Positions 27,195-36,125 are shown, numbered from the stretch's first letter. The stretch: 64,000 bases of DNA from Verrucomicrobiota bacterium (GCA_023386835.1 JAEWIY010000018.1:1-64000); one strand, 5' to 3'. Notes: generated by a model from the letters alone, not told the origin. Numbers and translations: made by a program.

Positions 27195-29084
27195 ATGTCC
27201 GAACCAGCGTCTGAACGCTCGTCTTCACCTGCTGTAAGGTGGACGGCGGCGACCGTGGCCGTGGGATTCGCGCTGCGCTTCTACCTGGTGCTGCGCGGCG
27301 GCCAGTTCTTCTGGCCGGACGAGAGCCGCTATCAGGAGGCACGCGAGGCCATGGGCCGAATGCTCTCGGGTGCGTGGCACGAGGCTTGGTTGGGGTTGCT
27401 CAGCCGGCCCGAGCACCTGCTCTTTAAAGTGCTGGGATTGATTCCGGCGGCCGCCGAGCAGTGGTTCGGACCGAGCAGCGCGCTGGCGGCCGGTTTCTTC
27501 GCTGTGTTCAGCGGGTTGTCGCTGTGGTTGATCGGTCGCCTCGTTCGGCGGATGGGCGGCACGGACGTGCAGGCGGCCTTTGCCGTCAGTCTCGCCGTCG
27601 GCGCGTCGTCGCTGCTCTATTACAGTCGCCACCTGCTGCCGTACGATCTGGCGCTGTTTTTCGGATTGTGGGCGTGGCTGGTCGCGTTCGGCCGCGGCGC
27701 AGGGGCCGCCGGGCTGACCGGTTTGTTGGCCTCGCTTTGTTTTCTCAGCTACAACGGATACTGGATGCTGGGAGGCGGCGCGATGATTGCCGTCGTCTTG
27801 TTCGCGTGGAGAGAAGGTTTCGTCGCGATGCTGCGTCAGGCGGTCGTCGCCGCGCTTGGACTGGCGCTGCCCATCGGGTTGGTCGTGGCGGCGGGCGCGG
27901 CTTACGGCGTTGATGTGCTCACTGCGGCTCAGACGTTCTCGGGCACCATCATGACGGCTGATATCGGCCGCGGAGGGGAGTTCATCGCGGAACATTTCTG
28001 GCGCACCGAAGGGCTGTTCGGACTGGGACTCTGGCTGATCCTGGCGGTGAGTCTTGTCGTGGTGCGGCCACTACCGAAGCTCGTTCTCCAGGCGCTGTGG
28101 GTGGTGCTGATCCTGGGCGTGGTGATCTGGGCGCTCGACGGCGTGTTCCGCCGTTTCATCGTGCATGGACGCTCGATCCGGCAGGTCATGCCGTTCCTCG
28201 TGATCGCCGCCGGGGCCAGCGCGGGAGCGTTGTGGGCACGTGGGGGTTGGGCGCGGCGATTCACCCAAGGTTGGAGCGTGCTCATGACCGGCGCGGCGCT
28301 GATCAGCCTGAAGCCGGTGGTGGTGCAATGGTTTCCGCAGGAGTTTCGCGCGGCGGCCGCGGAGCGCGCGCGGGCCTTGGCGGAGGCGGGGGCAGCGAAG
28401 CCAAGCACGGTCGCCTTCGCCAGTTTTCTGTTCACGCCGGCGGCCATTCCGGAAACGCCCCCGCCGGGCCGCATTCTCTGGCAGCGGCCGCATCCGTTTC
28501 AGTTCGAACCGTACCTGTTCGAAGGCTTCACGTTTGCGGATCGGGAGATGTTTCGGCGCCGCGATTTTGCGATGCGCCTGATCGAGTCCGGAGTCGACGC
28601 CGCGGGTCGCGGATCGCGCGTGGGTTATCCGGAACTGGAGAAACATAACGGTTACCCCGGGGCCGTTCGCCTGCGGGTGCGCTTTCCGGCGGACCGACTG
28701 GGCACGTTTGAGCCGCTCGTCGCGACGGGCGAATCCGGGCGTGGTAACCTGATCTACGCCATCTACCAGGATTCCGAGCACCTGAAGATCGGCTTCGATC
28801 ATTGGGGCATCGGCGGCGCCGTCAGCGAACGGGTGCCGGTCGAGTGGGGTGAACTCGTTGAAGTGGTCGTGTCCATGGGCTCGCTGTTCCCACCGGATGC
28901 GCCGCCAGCGCAACGCGAGCATCTGCTGGTGACCGTCGATGGACACGTCGTTCTGGATCACCCTCAGGCTTTCCATCCGAGTTCGCCCGCCAATATCGCG
29001 TTTGGGGTCAACCTGATCGGCGCGAGTACGGCCGCCGCCGAGTTCACCGGGGTGATCGAGGCGGTTGAGCCGGCAAGTCCATGA
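27195..29084 (+). CDS. GT39/GT-C-type membrane glycosyltransferase with soluble C-terminal domain
   Basis: A 629-aa protein starting at ATG 27195; an in-frame start at 27153 would overlap the GH13 gene. After a short tail there are about 10-11 membrane segments. The first outer loop carries FFWPDESRYQEA, the acidic (D-E) motif of GT-C transferases such as ArnT and protein mannosyltransferases, which use polyprenyl-phosphate sugars. From about residue 420 the protein is soluble; residues about 490-625 have the beta-rich look of a concanavalin/LamG-type fold (FDHWGIGGAVSERVPVEWGE..., HLLVTVDGHVVL). The donor and acceptor are unknown. It follows the GH13 gene by 23 nt and may be co-transcribed. 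Confidence 0.7.
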   Translation: MSEPASERSSSPAVRWTAATVAVGFALRFYLVLRGGQFFWPDESRYQEAREAMGRMLSGAWHEAWLGLLSRPEHLLFKVLGLIPAAAEQWFGPSSALAAGFFAVFSGLSLWLIGRLVRRMGGTDVQAAFAVSLAVGASSLLYYSRHLLPYDLALFFGLWAWLVAFGRGAGAAGLTGLLASLCFLSYNGYWMLGGGAMIAVVLFAWREGFVAMLRQAVVAALGLALPIGLVVAAGAAYGVDVLTAAQTFSGTIMTADIGRGGEFIAEHFWRTEGLFGLGLWLILAVSLVVVRPLPKLVLQALWVVLILGVVIWALDGVFRRFIVHGRSIRQVMPFLVIAAGASAGALWARGGWARRFTQGWSVLMTGAALISLKPVVVQWFPQEFRAAAAERARALAEAGAAKPSTVAFASFLFTPAAIPETPPPGRILWQRPHPFQFEPYLFEGFTFADREMFRRRDFAMRLIESGVDAAGRGSRVGYPELEKHNGYPGAVRLRVRFPADRLGTFEPLVATGESGRGNLIYAIYQDSEHLKIGFDHWGIGGAVSERVPVEWGELVEVVVSMGSLFPPDAPPAQREHLLVTVDGHVVLDHPQAFHPSSPANIAFGVNLIGASTAAAEFTGVIEAVEPASP

Positions 29085-29234
29085 GGCAAGGCAAAATGTG
29101 GGCGGCCTTGTGCAGCCGTTGCGGAGTCAAAACCCCCTTGCGTTCAGTAGGCTGGCTGACTTCCCTCTTACTTCCCGCGTCCATCGGACAAGGGCTTACC
29201 TGAATCAGCACATAACATCAGATCGGAGACTTCC

Positions 29235-30281
29235 ATGGCAGTTAAAGTCGCTATCAATGGCTTCGGCCGCATCGGCCGCCTCGTTTTCCGCGCCCTCGTT
29301 GAGCAGGGCCTCCTCGGCTCGACGTTCGAAGTCGTGGCGGTCGGCGACATCGTGCCGGCGGACAACCTGGCCTATCTGCTGAAGTACGACTCCACCCAGG
29401 GTAAATTCAACGGCACCGTCAGCTCCAAGAAGTCCTCGGCGGACAAGGCGGAAGACGACGTGCTGGTGGTCAACGGCCACGACATCCTCGTGGTGAGCGC
29501 CAAGACCCCGGCCGAGCTGCCGTGGGCCAAGCTCGGCGTGCAGCTCGTGATCGAGTCCACGGGCCTGTTCACCGACGCCGAGAAGGCCAAGGGCCACCTC
29601 GCGGCCGGCGCGAAGAAGGTTCTGATCTCCGCACCCGCCAAGGGCGAGGACATCACGGTCGTGGTCGGCGTGAACGACGACAAGTACGATGCGTCGAAGC
29701 ACAACATCGTCTCGAATGCGTCCTGCACGACGAACTGCCTGGCGCCACTCGTCCACGTGTTGCTGAAGGAAGGCTTCGGCCTCGAGGAGGGGCTGATGAC
29801 CACGATTCACTCCTACACCGCGACCCAGAAGACGGTCGACGGCCCGTCGAAGAAGGACTGGAAGGGTGGTCGTTCCGCGGCCATCAACATCATCCCGTCC
29901 AGCACCGGCGCGGCCAAGGCGACCGCACTCGTGCTGCCGGAGGTCAAGGGCAAGCTCACGGGCATGTCGTTCCGCGTGCCGACCCCGACCGTCTCGGTCG
30001 TCGACCTGACCTTCCGCACCACGAAGGAGACGTCGCTGAAGGAAATCAGCGCGGCGTTGAAGAAAGCTTCCGAGACCTACCTGAAGGGGGTTCTTGGATA
30101 CACCGACGAGGAGGTCGTCTCCTCCGACTTCATCCATGACAAGCTTTCCTCGATCTATGACGCCGGCTCCTCGATCGAGCTGAACAGCCGCTTCTTCAAG
30201 CTCGTGTCCTGGTACGACAACGAGTGGGGCTACTCGAACCGCGTGGTGGACCTGAGCAAGAAGATGGCGCAGGGCCTCTAA
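29235..30281 (+). CDS. gapA: Glyceraldehyde-3-phosphate dehydrogenase, type I
   Basis: NAD-dependent glycolytic dehydrogenase, 348 aa. The NAD fold starts MAVKVAINGFGRIGRLVFRAL, and the active site reads NASCTTNCLAPLVHVL with its nucleophilic Cys. Other family stretches are STGLFTDAEKAKGHL, HSYTATQKTVDGPSKKDWKGGRSAAINIIPSSTGAAKA and SWYDNEWGYSNRVVDL. It heads a gapA-pgk-tpiA run. The 150 nt before it contain no gene and no promoter I can name with confidence. Confidence 0.98.
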   Translation: MAVKVAINGFGRIGRLVFRALVEQGLLGSTFEVVAVGDIVPADNLAYLLKYDSTQGKFNGTVSSKKSSADKAEDDVLVVNGHDILVVSAKTPAELPWAKLGVQLVIESTGLFTDAEKAKGHLAAGAKKVLISAPAKGEDITVVVGVNDDKYDASKHNIVSNASCTTNCLAPLVHVLLKEGFGLEEGLMTTIHSYTATQKTVDGPSKKDWKGGRSAAINIIPSSTGAAKATALVLPEVKGKLTGMSFRVPTPTVSVVDLTFRTTKETSLKEISAALKKASETYLKGVLGYTDEEVVSSDFIHDKLSSIYDAGSSIELNSRFFKLVSWYDNEWGYSNRVVDLSKKMAQGL

Positions 30282-30299
30282 CCGCATCCTTCCAAACCT

Positions 30300-30373
30300 A
30301 CCGCAGGGAGCGCAGAGCTCGCAGAGCGTCGGTCACCACCTCTGCGTCCTCGGCGCGCTCTGCGGTTTCTTTT
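30300..30373. repeat. Large imperfect palindrome with T-tract between gapA and pgk
   Basis: Two 27-nt arms, 30300-30326 and 30340-30366, match as inverted repeats at 22 of 27 positions, with a 13-nt loop. Each arm is itself three 9-nt units around the core CGCAGAG (left) or CTCTGCG (right). A T-rich run follows at 30367-30376 just before the pgk ATG. The shape is that of a strong terminator or attenuator, or of a mobile intergenic palindrome. Similar CGCAGAG-type repeats occur between genes in several bacterial phyla, as I recall. Confidence 0.75.
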
Positions 30374-30380
30374 TTTAGCC

Positions 30381-31625
30381 ATGGCAAAGTTCAAGACGAT
30401 TCGAGATCTCCCGCTGGCCGGAAAACGCGTGCTGATGCGCGTCGATTTCAACGTGCCGCAGGACAAGTCCACCGGCGCGATCTCCAACAACCAGCGGATC
30501 GTGGCGGCGTTGCCGACGATCAAGTACGCCCTCGAGCAAGGCGCGTCGGTCGTGCTCATGAGCCACCTCGGCCGTCCGGACGGCCAGCGCCAGGAGAAGT
30601 TCTCGCTCAAGCCGGTCGCCGCCGAGCTCGAGAAACTGCTGGGTCGCCCGGTCAGGTTCCTCGATGACTGCGTCGGTCCCGCGGTGGAGCAGGCCTGCGC
30701 CCAACTGCAGCCCGGCGACGTTGTATTGCTGGAAAACCTACGCTTCCACATCGAGGAGGAAGGCAAGGTCAAGCTCGAGGACGGTTCCTCGAAGAAGGCC
30801 GACCCGAAGGACGTCGAGGCGTTTCGCGCCAGCCTGACGAAGCTGGGTGACGTGTTCGTCAACGACGCTTTCGGCACGGCGCACCGCGCGCACTCCTCGA
30901 TGGTCGGCGTGGCCCTGCCGGCGAAGGCCGCCGGCTTCCTCATGGAAGCGGAGCTCAAGGCGTTCGCAGCGGTGCTCGACGAGCCGAAGCGTCCGCTGCT
31001 CGCGATCCTCGGCGGCGCGAAGATTGCCGACAAGATCCCGCTCATCCGCAACCTGCTCTCGAAGGCCGACCAGATCATCATCGGCGGCGGAATGGCTTAC
31101 ACGTTCAAGAAGGTCCTGAACGGCATGGAGATTGGCGAAAGCCTCTTCGATCCCGAGGGCGCCAAGATCGTCCAGGAGCTGGCCGATCAGGCGAAGGCGA
31201 AGAACGTCGAGCTGATCTTCCCGGTCGATTACGTCTGTGCCGACAAGTTCGATCCGAACGCGGCGACGCAGAGCGCGAGCGATGCCACCGGGATTCCGAA
31301 GGGCTGGATGGGACTCGACGCCGGCCCGAAGTCGATCGAGCTCTACCGCAATGCCATCTTGAACGCCAAGACGATCGTCTGGAACGGCCCGGCGGGCGTG
31401 TTCGAGTTCGACAAGTTTGCCGGCGCGACGAAGGCCATGGCGGACGCGATTGCCGAGGCGACCGCCCAGGGCGCCACGACCGTGGTTGGCGGTGGCGACA
31501 CCGCGACCGCAGCCAAGAAGTTCGGCGTGGCCAAGAAAGTGACTCATTGCTCCACCGGGGGTGGCGCCAGCCTCGAGTTCCTCGAGGGCAAGGTGCTTCC
31601 CGGTGTGGCCTTCCTCGAAAGTTGA
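30381..31625 (+). CDS. pgk: Phosphoglycerate kinase
   Basis: Converts 1,3-bisphosphoglycerate and ADP to 3-phosphoglycerate and ATP. The 414-aa protein has the substrate-binding N domain (RVLMRVDFNVPQ, VVLMSHLGRPDG, LENLRFHIEEEGK, VNDAFGTAHRAHSS), the hinge, and the nucleotide-binding C domain (ILGGAKIADKIPLI, VWNGPAGVFEFDKF, TTVVGGGDTATAAKKF, HCSTGGGASLEFLEG). It lies 99 nt after gapA, with a large palindrome in between, so its level may be set separately from gapA. Confidence 0.98.
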   Translation: MAKFKTIRDLPLAGKRVLMRVDFNVPQDKSTGAISNNQRIVAALPTIKYALEQGASVVLMSHLGRPDGQRQEKFSLKPVAAELEKLLGRPVRFLDDCVGPAVEQACAQLQPGDVVLLENLRFHIEEEGKVKLEDGSSKKADPKDVEAFRASLTKLGDVFVNDAFGTAHRAHSSMVGVALPAKAAGFLMEAELKAFAAVLDEPKRPLLAILGGAKIADKIPLIRNLLSKADQIIIGGGMAYTFKKVLNGMEIGESLFDPEGAKIVQELADQAKAKNVELIFPVDYVCADKFDPNAATQSASDATGIPKGWMGLDAGPKSIELYRNAILNAKTIVWNGPAGVFEFDKFAGATKAMADAIAEATAQGATTVVGGGDTATAAKKFGVAKKVTHCSTGGGASLEFLEGKVLPGVAFLES

Positions 31626-31634
31626 GGCGCCCCG

Positions 31635-31700
31635 GCCCGGCGCAAACGCCGAGGGATGAAGCCGCTTTAGGCTTCATGCCTCGAACAACTCGCGCCGGGC
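31635..31700. repeat. Nested inverted repeats between pgk and tpiA
   Basis: An inner stem pairs 31651-31663 with 31670-31682 (12 of 13 matches, loop of 6, core GATGAAGCC/GGCTTCATG). An outer stem pairs 31635-31643 with 31692-31700 (9 of 9, GCCCGGCGC/GCGCCGGGC). The inner stem lies inside the outer one, which gives a long two-part hairpin 10 nt after the pgk stop. There is no T-tract, so processing, RNA stability or a repeat element is likelier than intrinsic termination. Confidence 0.7.
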
Positions 31701-31755
31701 TGACGGCTTCGATTGCCTCACCTCCATCCACCTGCCAGCCTCCGTTTTTCCTACA

Positions 31756-32523
31756 ATGATTCGCAAAAAGCTCATCGCCGGTAACTGGAAGATGAACAAA
31801 GGTTCGAGCGACGCCGTCGCCTTGGTGAAGGACATCATCGCCGAGGTGGGTCGTGAGACCGACGCCGATATCGTCGTCTGCCCCCCGTTCACGGCGCTGG
31901 AGTCAGTCGGCCAGGCCTTGGAAGGGTCGGCCATCAAGCTCGGTGCGCAGAACATGCACCCGGAGCCCAGTGGCGCCTACACGGGTGAAGTATCGGCCGA
32001 GATGCTACGCTCGATGTACGCGAGCTACGTCATCCTCGGCCACAGCGAGCGCCGCACGTATTTCGCCGAGACGGATGCCTTCATCAACCAGAAGGTGCTC
32101 GCCGCGCTCAAGGCACAGCTGAAGCCGATCCTTTGCGTGGGCGAGACGCTGGCGGAGCGTGAAACTGGTTCGACGCTCAAGGTTGTGCAAACGCAGCTCG
32201 AGGCGGACCTTGACGGCGTCAGCAAGGACTTGGCGACGAACGTCGTGGTCGCGTACGAGCCGGTCTGGGCGATCGGCACGGGCAAGGTCGCCACGACCGA
32301 ACAGGCGCAGGAGGTGCATGCGTTTATCCGCAGCCTGCTGGGCAAGCTGTTTGGCTCCAACGCGGCCGGCCGCATGCGCATCCTGTACGGTGGTTCGATG
32401 AAGCCGGCCAACGCGCCGGAGTTGCTCGCGCAAAAGGACATCGACGGCGGCCTGATCGGCGGCGCCAGCCTGGAGGCGCGTAGTTTTGTCGACCTCGTGC
32501 GGTCGGCGACCAAAGTCGCTTGA
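31756..32523 (+). CDS. tpiA: Triosephosphate isomerase
   Basis: Interconverts dihydroxyacetone phosphate and glyceraldehyde 3-phosphate. The 255-aa barrel begins IRKKLIAGNWKMNKGS with the Asn/Lys substrate residues. The catalytic His is in ILGHSERRTYF, the catalytic Glu in VAYEPVWAIGTGK (loop 6), and the phosphate-binding end reads ILYGGSMKPANAPELL and DGGLIGGASLEA. It is the third gene of the glycolytic run, 130 nt after pgk. Confidence 0.98.
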   Translation: MIRKKLIAGNWKMNKGSSDAVALVKDIIAEVGRETDADIVVCPPFTALESVGQALEGSAIKLGAQNMHPEPSGAYTGEVSAEMLRSMYASYVILGHSERRTYFAETDAFINQKVLAALKAQLKPILCVGETLAERETGSTLKVVQTQLEADLDGVSKDLATNVVVAYEPVWAIGTGKVATTEQAQEVHAFIRSLLGKLFGSNAAGRMRILYGGSMKPANAPELLAQKDIDGGLIGGASLEARSFVDLVRSATKVA

Positions 32524-32583
32524 TTGGATTGCGGGACGGCGGCGCGAAAAAGTGCCGCCGTCCGAGTTCCCCCTCTCCTCCCC

Positions 32584-33309
32584 ATGATTCGCTCACCCCG
32601 ATTGATCGCGGCCGCCCTGTTGCTGGCCGTTTTGCCGGCTGCCACGGTCCTGGCGCAACGCGTGAACCCGAAACCCGTGGTCATGCGCAGCCCGGATTAT
32701 CCCACCGCGCTCACGAATTCGGGACGCGACGGAACCGTTACGGTTGAATTTGCGGTGGAGGTGGATGGCACGATCCACGATCCGGTGGTGAAATCGTCCG
32801 ACGATCCGGCCTTCACCGAGGCGGCGTTGGCCGCTCTGCCGAAGTGGAAGTTTGAACCCGGCACGCGCGACGGGCAGCCGGTGCGCATGAAGGTCGCTCT
32901 ACCGTTTCGGTTTGCCGCTCCGCCGGAACAGAAGGTGAACGCCGCGTTTGGTCGGAAGGTTTACCTCTCCAACCCGCCGCCGGCCGACCAGATCGTGACG
33001 GCGGAGCAGTATGGGTATCCGTTGGAGCCACTGAATCAGCCCAACATCCGGTATCCGGCGGCCTTCCAGGGTTCGGGCCGCGAGGAACGCGTGGAGGTCG
33101 GCTTTCTGGTGACGCCGGAGGGACGCACGGCCGACCCCGCGGTGCTGAACGAGGTGCCGCCCGAGTTCGCCGCCACGGCGATCATGTACGTAGGCGCGCT
33201 CGTGTACGAGTTCCCGGTCAAGGACGGTAAGCCGGTTTACGTGGCCCTGCGCCGCGGCATCTTGATTTCCGACGGCGGCGAGCGAGCCGCGAAGTCGGCG
33301 ACCCCGTAG
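32584..33309 (+). CDS. Secreted protein with two TonB C-terminal-like domains
   Basis: A 241-aa protein. ATG 32584 starts a signal peptide MIRSPRLIAAALLLAVLPAA ending at a likely signal peptidase site VLA-Q. Residues about 30-115 form a TonB C-terminal-like domain (MRSPDYPTALTNSGRDG, then VTVEFAVEVDGTIHDP, ALPKWKFEPGTRDGQPV). Residues about 150-230 form a second, more diverged copy (NIRYPAAFQGSGREERVEVGFLVTPEGRTADP). TonB energises outer-membrane receptors, but true TonB keeps an N-terminal anchor and a Pro-rich span, both missing here. No exbB or exbD is near. The role is unknown. Confidence 0.75.
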   Translation: MIRSPRLIAAALLLAVLPAATVLAQRVNPKPVVMRSPDYPTALTNSGRDGTVTVEFAVEVDGTIHDPVVKSSDDPAFTEAALAALPKWKFEPGTRDGQPVRMKVALPFRFAAPPEQKVNAAFGRKVYLSNPPPADQIVTAEQYGYPLEPLNQPNIRYPAAFQGSGREERVEVGFLVTPEGRTADPAVLNEVPPEFAATAIMYVGALVYEFPVKDGKPVYVALRRGILISDGGERAAKSATP

Positions 33310-33379
33310 ACGGACGATCGCGTGGTGACGTTGACCGCGCCGTGGCGAGGGCAACGCCCGTAAGATCGCGCCGCTGGAA

Positions 33380-35080
33380 TCAGCCGGCGTTGGTGATTTC
33401 CGTCGCGAGCTGGACGATCGAGCAGGGCTTCTGCAACTGCCCGGCGACGCCGTAGGCGTTGAGCCGCGTCTGCATTTCGGGGCTGGCGTAACCGCTCAGG
33501 ATGATCACTGGCGGCAGGTCACCGCCGAGTTCCTTCAGGGCGCCGAGCGTTTCCTCACCGGTCATGCCGGGCATGATCAGGTCGAGCAGGATGTGCGTGA
33601 TCTCGGCGCGGTGGCGCTGAAACAGCTCGAGCCCTTGGTAACCGTCGACGGCGCCAAAAACCTTCGCCCCCGCGCGCTCGAGCAGGCTCGTGACGACTTG
33701 GCGGACTGGGTCTTCGTCTTCGATCAGCAGGATCCGTTTGCCGGCCAACGAACGCGTTTCACGGATCTTCGGTTGCAGCGTACCCGGAGCCGTCGTCGCC
33801 GCGCGCTGGGCCGGTAGGAAAATGCGGAAGGTGGATCCCGCGCCCGGAGCACTGCGGACGGCGATGGTGCCGTTGTGCCAGCGGACTGTGCCGAAAACGG
33901 TGGAAAGGCCGAGACCACGACCGGTGAATTTGGTCGTGAAGAACGGATCGAAGATGTGCGCCAGGGTGACGGGCGACATGCCCGCTCCGTCGTCCGCGAC
34001 CCAGATTTCGACGTAATCGCCGGGCGTGACTTCCGGTCCAAAAAACGACGTGTCACGATAGCCGGGCTCGAGGCGCGTGATCCGTGTGCCGACCTCAATC
34101 GTGCCGGTCTCGTCGCCCATCGCCTCCTCGGCGTTGATGAGGAGATTGAGAATGGCCTGGTTGAGCTGGGCGAAGTCGCCCTGGATCGGCGGCAGGTCCG
34201 GCGAGAGACGCTTCTCGATTTCGACGTTTTTGTTGAGCGACACCGAGATCAACGAGGCGGCGTCGATGACCGTATCGTTGAGATTGACGGCTTCAAGCGT
34301 GCCGGCAGAGCGGCCGGCCGACGTGAGCATCTGCTGGCACAACTTGGCGGCGCTGGTGGCCGCCTTGCGGATCATCGAGACGCATTGCCGCTCGCCGTCC
34401 TCCAGCCCGGCGCTCATCTCCAGGAGCTCGGCGTGGCCGAGCACGCCCGTGAGCAGATTATTGAAGTCGTGCGCGATGCCGCCGGCGAGTTGTCCGAGGC
34501 TCTCCAGGCGCTGCGTGTTCACGAGCTGCCGTTCCAGCTGCTTCTTGGCTTCTTCGGCCTTGAATTGCTCGGTGATGTCAAAACACGCCGAAAGGCATTG
34601 TGGATCGCCGGAGGGGTCGGCGTCGAAGACGCGGCTGGCGATCAGGAGGTGGCGCACGCCGCCTTCGCCGCGCGGACGCAGTTTGATGTTGGCCGTCTGC
34701 CGCGTGGTGCCGCCGAACACCTGGGCCAAATGGTCGTGAAACTGCCGTGCCGAAATCGAATCGAGCTGGGACGCGAAAGGCTGACCCACGAGGCTTGAGC
34801 CATCGGATTGCAGGAGCTCGGCCGCCGCCTGGTTCAGCCGGCGGATCTGCCCTTCGCGCGACAGGGCAAAGTAGGCGACTGGCGCCAATTCGAACAAAGC
34901 GACATCACGAGCGCGGGAGCGGTCAGCGTCGGAGTGAGTGCGCGAGGGCTCCGGGGATTGCATCTCCGGATTCACTTGAACGGCGCTCTTCCCGGAGTGC
35001 AACCGCTCTTCGGGATCCAAATGGTGGGGGGACGGCCGGGCTGGAGTAGAAGCGGCTGCACCCTCGGGTCTTAGGTCCAT
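33380..35080 (-). CDS. Hybrid sensor histidine kinase with PAS, kinase core and receiver
   Basis: Start taken as ATG 35080 (566 aa); the frame upstream only shadows ispA, and ATG 34963 is an alternative. There is no membrane segment, so it is cytoplasmic. Domain order is PAS (about 60-165, LFELAPVAYFALSREGQIRRLNQ), HisKA with AGGIAHDFNNLL and phospho-acceptor His204, HATPase (LNQAILNLLINAEEAM, VADDGAGMSPVTLAHIFDPFFTTK, GRGLGLSTVFG), and a C-terminal receiver (ILLIEDEDPVRQ) with phospho-Asp500 in LLDLIMPGM. This NtrB-like build phosphorylates its own receiver. No output domain or partner gene is adjacent. It lies downstream of ispA on the same strand. Confidence 0.92.
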   Translation of the reverse strand: MDLRPEGAAASTPARPSPHHLDPEERLHSGKSAVQVNPEMQSPEPSRTHSDADRSRARDVALFELAPVAYFALSREGQIRRLNQAAAELLQSDGSSLVGQPFASQLDSISARQFHDHLAQVFGGTTRQTANIKLRPRGEGGVRHLLIASRVFDADPSGDPQCLSACFDITEQFKAEEAKKQLERQLVNTQRLESLGQLAGGIAHDFNNLLTGVLGHAELLEMSAGLEDGERQCVSMIRKAATSAAKLCQQMLTSAGRSAGTLEAVNLNDTVIDAASLISVSLNKNVEIEKRLSPDLPPIQGDFAQLNQAILNLLINAEEAMGDETGTIEVGTRITRLEPGYRDTSFFGPEVTPGDYVEIWVADDGAGMSPVTLAHIFDPFFTTKFTGRGLGLSTVFGTVRWHNGTIAVRSAPGAGSTFRIFLPAQRAATTAPGTLQPKIRETRSLAGKRILLIEDEDPVRQVVTSLLERAGAKVFGAVDGYQGLELFQRHRAEITHILLDLIMPGMTGEETLGALKELGGDLPPVIILSGYASPEMQTRLNAYGVAGQLQKPCSIVQLATEITNAG

Positions 35081-35201
35081 AAGCGCCCATTGAACGCGAC
35101 TCCGCCCTGTGGTTCGGGCCGCAGCACGGAAATCCGGCAGGAGTCTGTCAGGAATCCCGGAGAAATTACGTCCGGCTCTCCCGGAAACCGTTGAGCCCGC
35201 G

Positions 35202-36086
35202 TTAGTGGGCGCGTGCCGCCATGGAGCGGACGAGCTCGCGTAGAAAATCTGCCTGAGGCCCAAACCGCCGAAGTGCCGTTTCGGCGGCCGCCGTCCGTCG
35301 GGCGACTTGGTGTCGCGACTCGTCGAGCCCCAACAGGGTGACGTAGGTCGTCTTGCCCGCGCGGGCGTCCTTGCCGGCGGTCTTGCCCAAGGTCGCGGTA
35401 TCCGCGGTCGCGTCGAGAATGTCGTCAACGATCTGGAAAGCCAAACCGAGGTGTTCGCCCACTTGGGCGAGCTCGGACAGGTCTTCCTCCGACAAGCGCC
35501 CGACAAGCCCGCCCAGTTGCAAAGCGCCGGCGATCATCGCGGCGGTCTTGTTGCGATGGATGTACTCCAGCTCGGGCAGGGTCGCGTCGGCTTTCTTCTC
35601 GGCCAACAGATCCTCCATCTGCCCGCCGATCAGTTGTTCGCTGCCTGCCACCTCCGCGAGCGTGCGGACGAGCCGGTTCGCGAGCGCCGGATCATCGGCG
35701 TACGAGCGGCTGAGCAGCAGGAACGCGTGGGTCAGAAGCGCGTCGCCGGCGAGCAGGGCCGTCGCTTCGTCGAATTGGCGGTGCGCCGTCGGACGGCCGC
35801 GACGCAGGTCGTCGTTGTCCATGCACGGCAGGTCGTCATGGATCAGAGAATACGTGTGCACGCACTCGATCGCGACCGCGGCCGGCAGGGCGCGCTCAGC
35901 GGGCTCGCCGCCGAGTTCCGCCGCCGCGAGCACCAAGGTTGGGCGGAGCCGTTTCCCGCCGGATTCCAAGGTGTAACGCATGGCGGTGTGCAGCCGCGAC
36001 GGGCGGGTGCCATGTGCTGGAACATGTTGCTCCAAGCCAGCTTCAATCTGCGCTACGAACGAGTTTAATTTGGTTGAGAAATCCAT
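35202..36086 (-). CDS. ispA: Polyprenyl diphosphate synthase (FPP/GGPP synthase type)
   Basis: Chain-lengthening prenyltransferase using IPP with DMAPP or GPP. ATG 36086 gives 294 aa, starting MDFSTKLNSFVAQIEAGL; the open frame beyond it has no family match. The first Asp-rich motif DDLPCMDNDDLRRG has the two-residue insertion of bacterial FPP synthases. The second is VDDILDATA. SGGKRLRP and GDALLTHAF are further hallmarks. The product could be C15 or C20. In this window it would feed undecaprenyl carriers for wall and LPS synthesis. Divergent from the DUF4013 gene, with 39 nt between starts. Confidence 0.93.
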   Translation of the reverse strand: MDFSTKLNSFVAQIEAGLEQHVPAHGTRPSRLHTAMRYTLESGGKRLRPTLVLAAAELGGEPAERALPAAVAIECVHTYSLIHDDLPCMDNDDLRRGRPTAHRQFDEATALLAGDALLTHAFLLLSRSYADDPALANRLVRTLAEVAGSEQLIGGQMEDLLAEKKADATLPELEYIHRNKTAAMIAGALQLGGLVGRLSEEDLSELAQVGEHLGLAFQIVDDILDATADTATLGKTAGKDARAGKTTYVTLLGLDESRHQVARRTAAAETALRRFGPQADFLRELVRSMAARAH

Positions 36087-36125
36087 GCTCGCGCCCCTAC
36101 GGTCCGCCCGGTTTTCCTCGCCGCA

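Noticed and set aside
33310..33379. Terminator between the TonB-C-like gene and the histidine kinase gene
   Set aside because: Only a 4-bp stem (GGGC/GCCC) was found, without a T-run on either strand.
35081..35506. Upstream extension of the hybrid histidine kinase frame
   Set aside because: It overlaps ispA in another frame and shows no domain; the ATG at 35080 precedes the PAS region properly.
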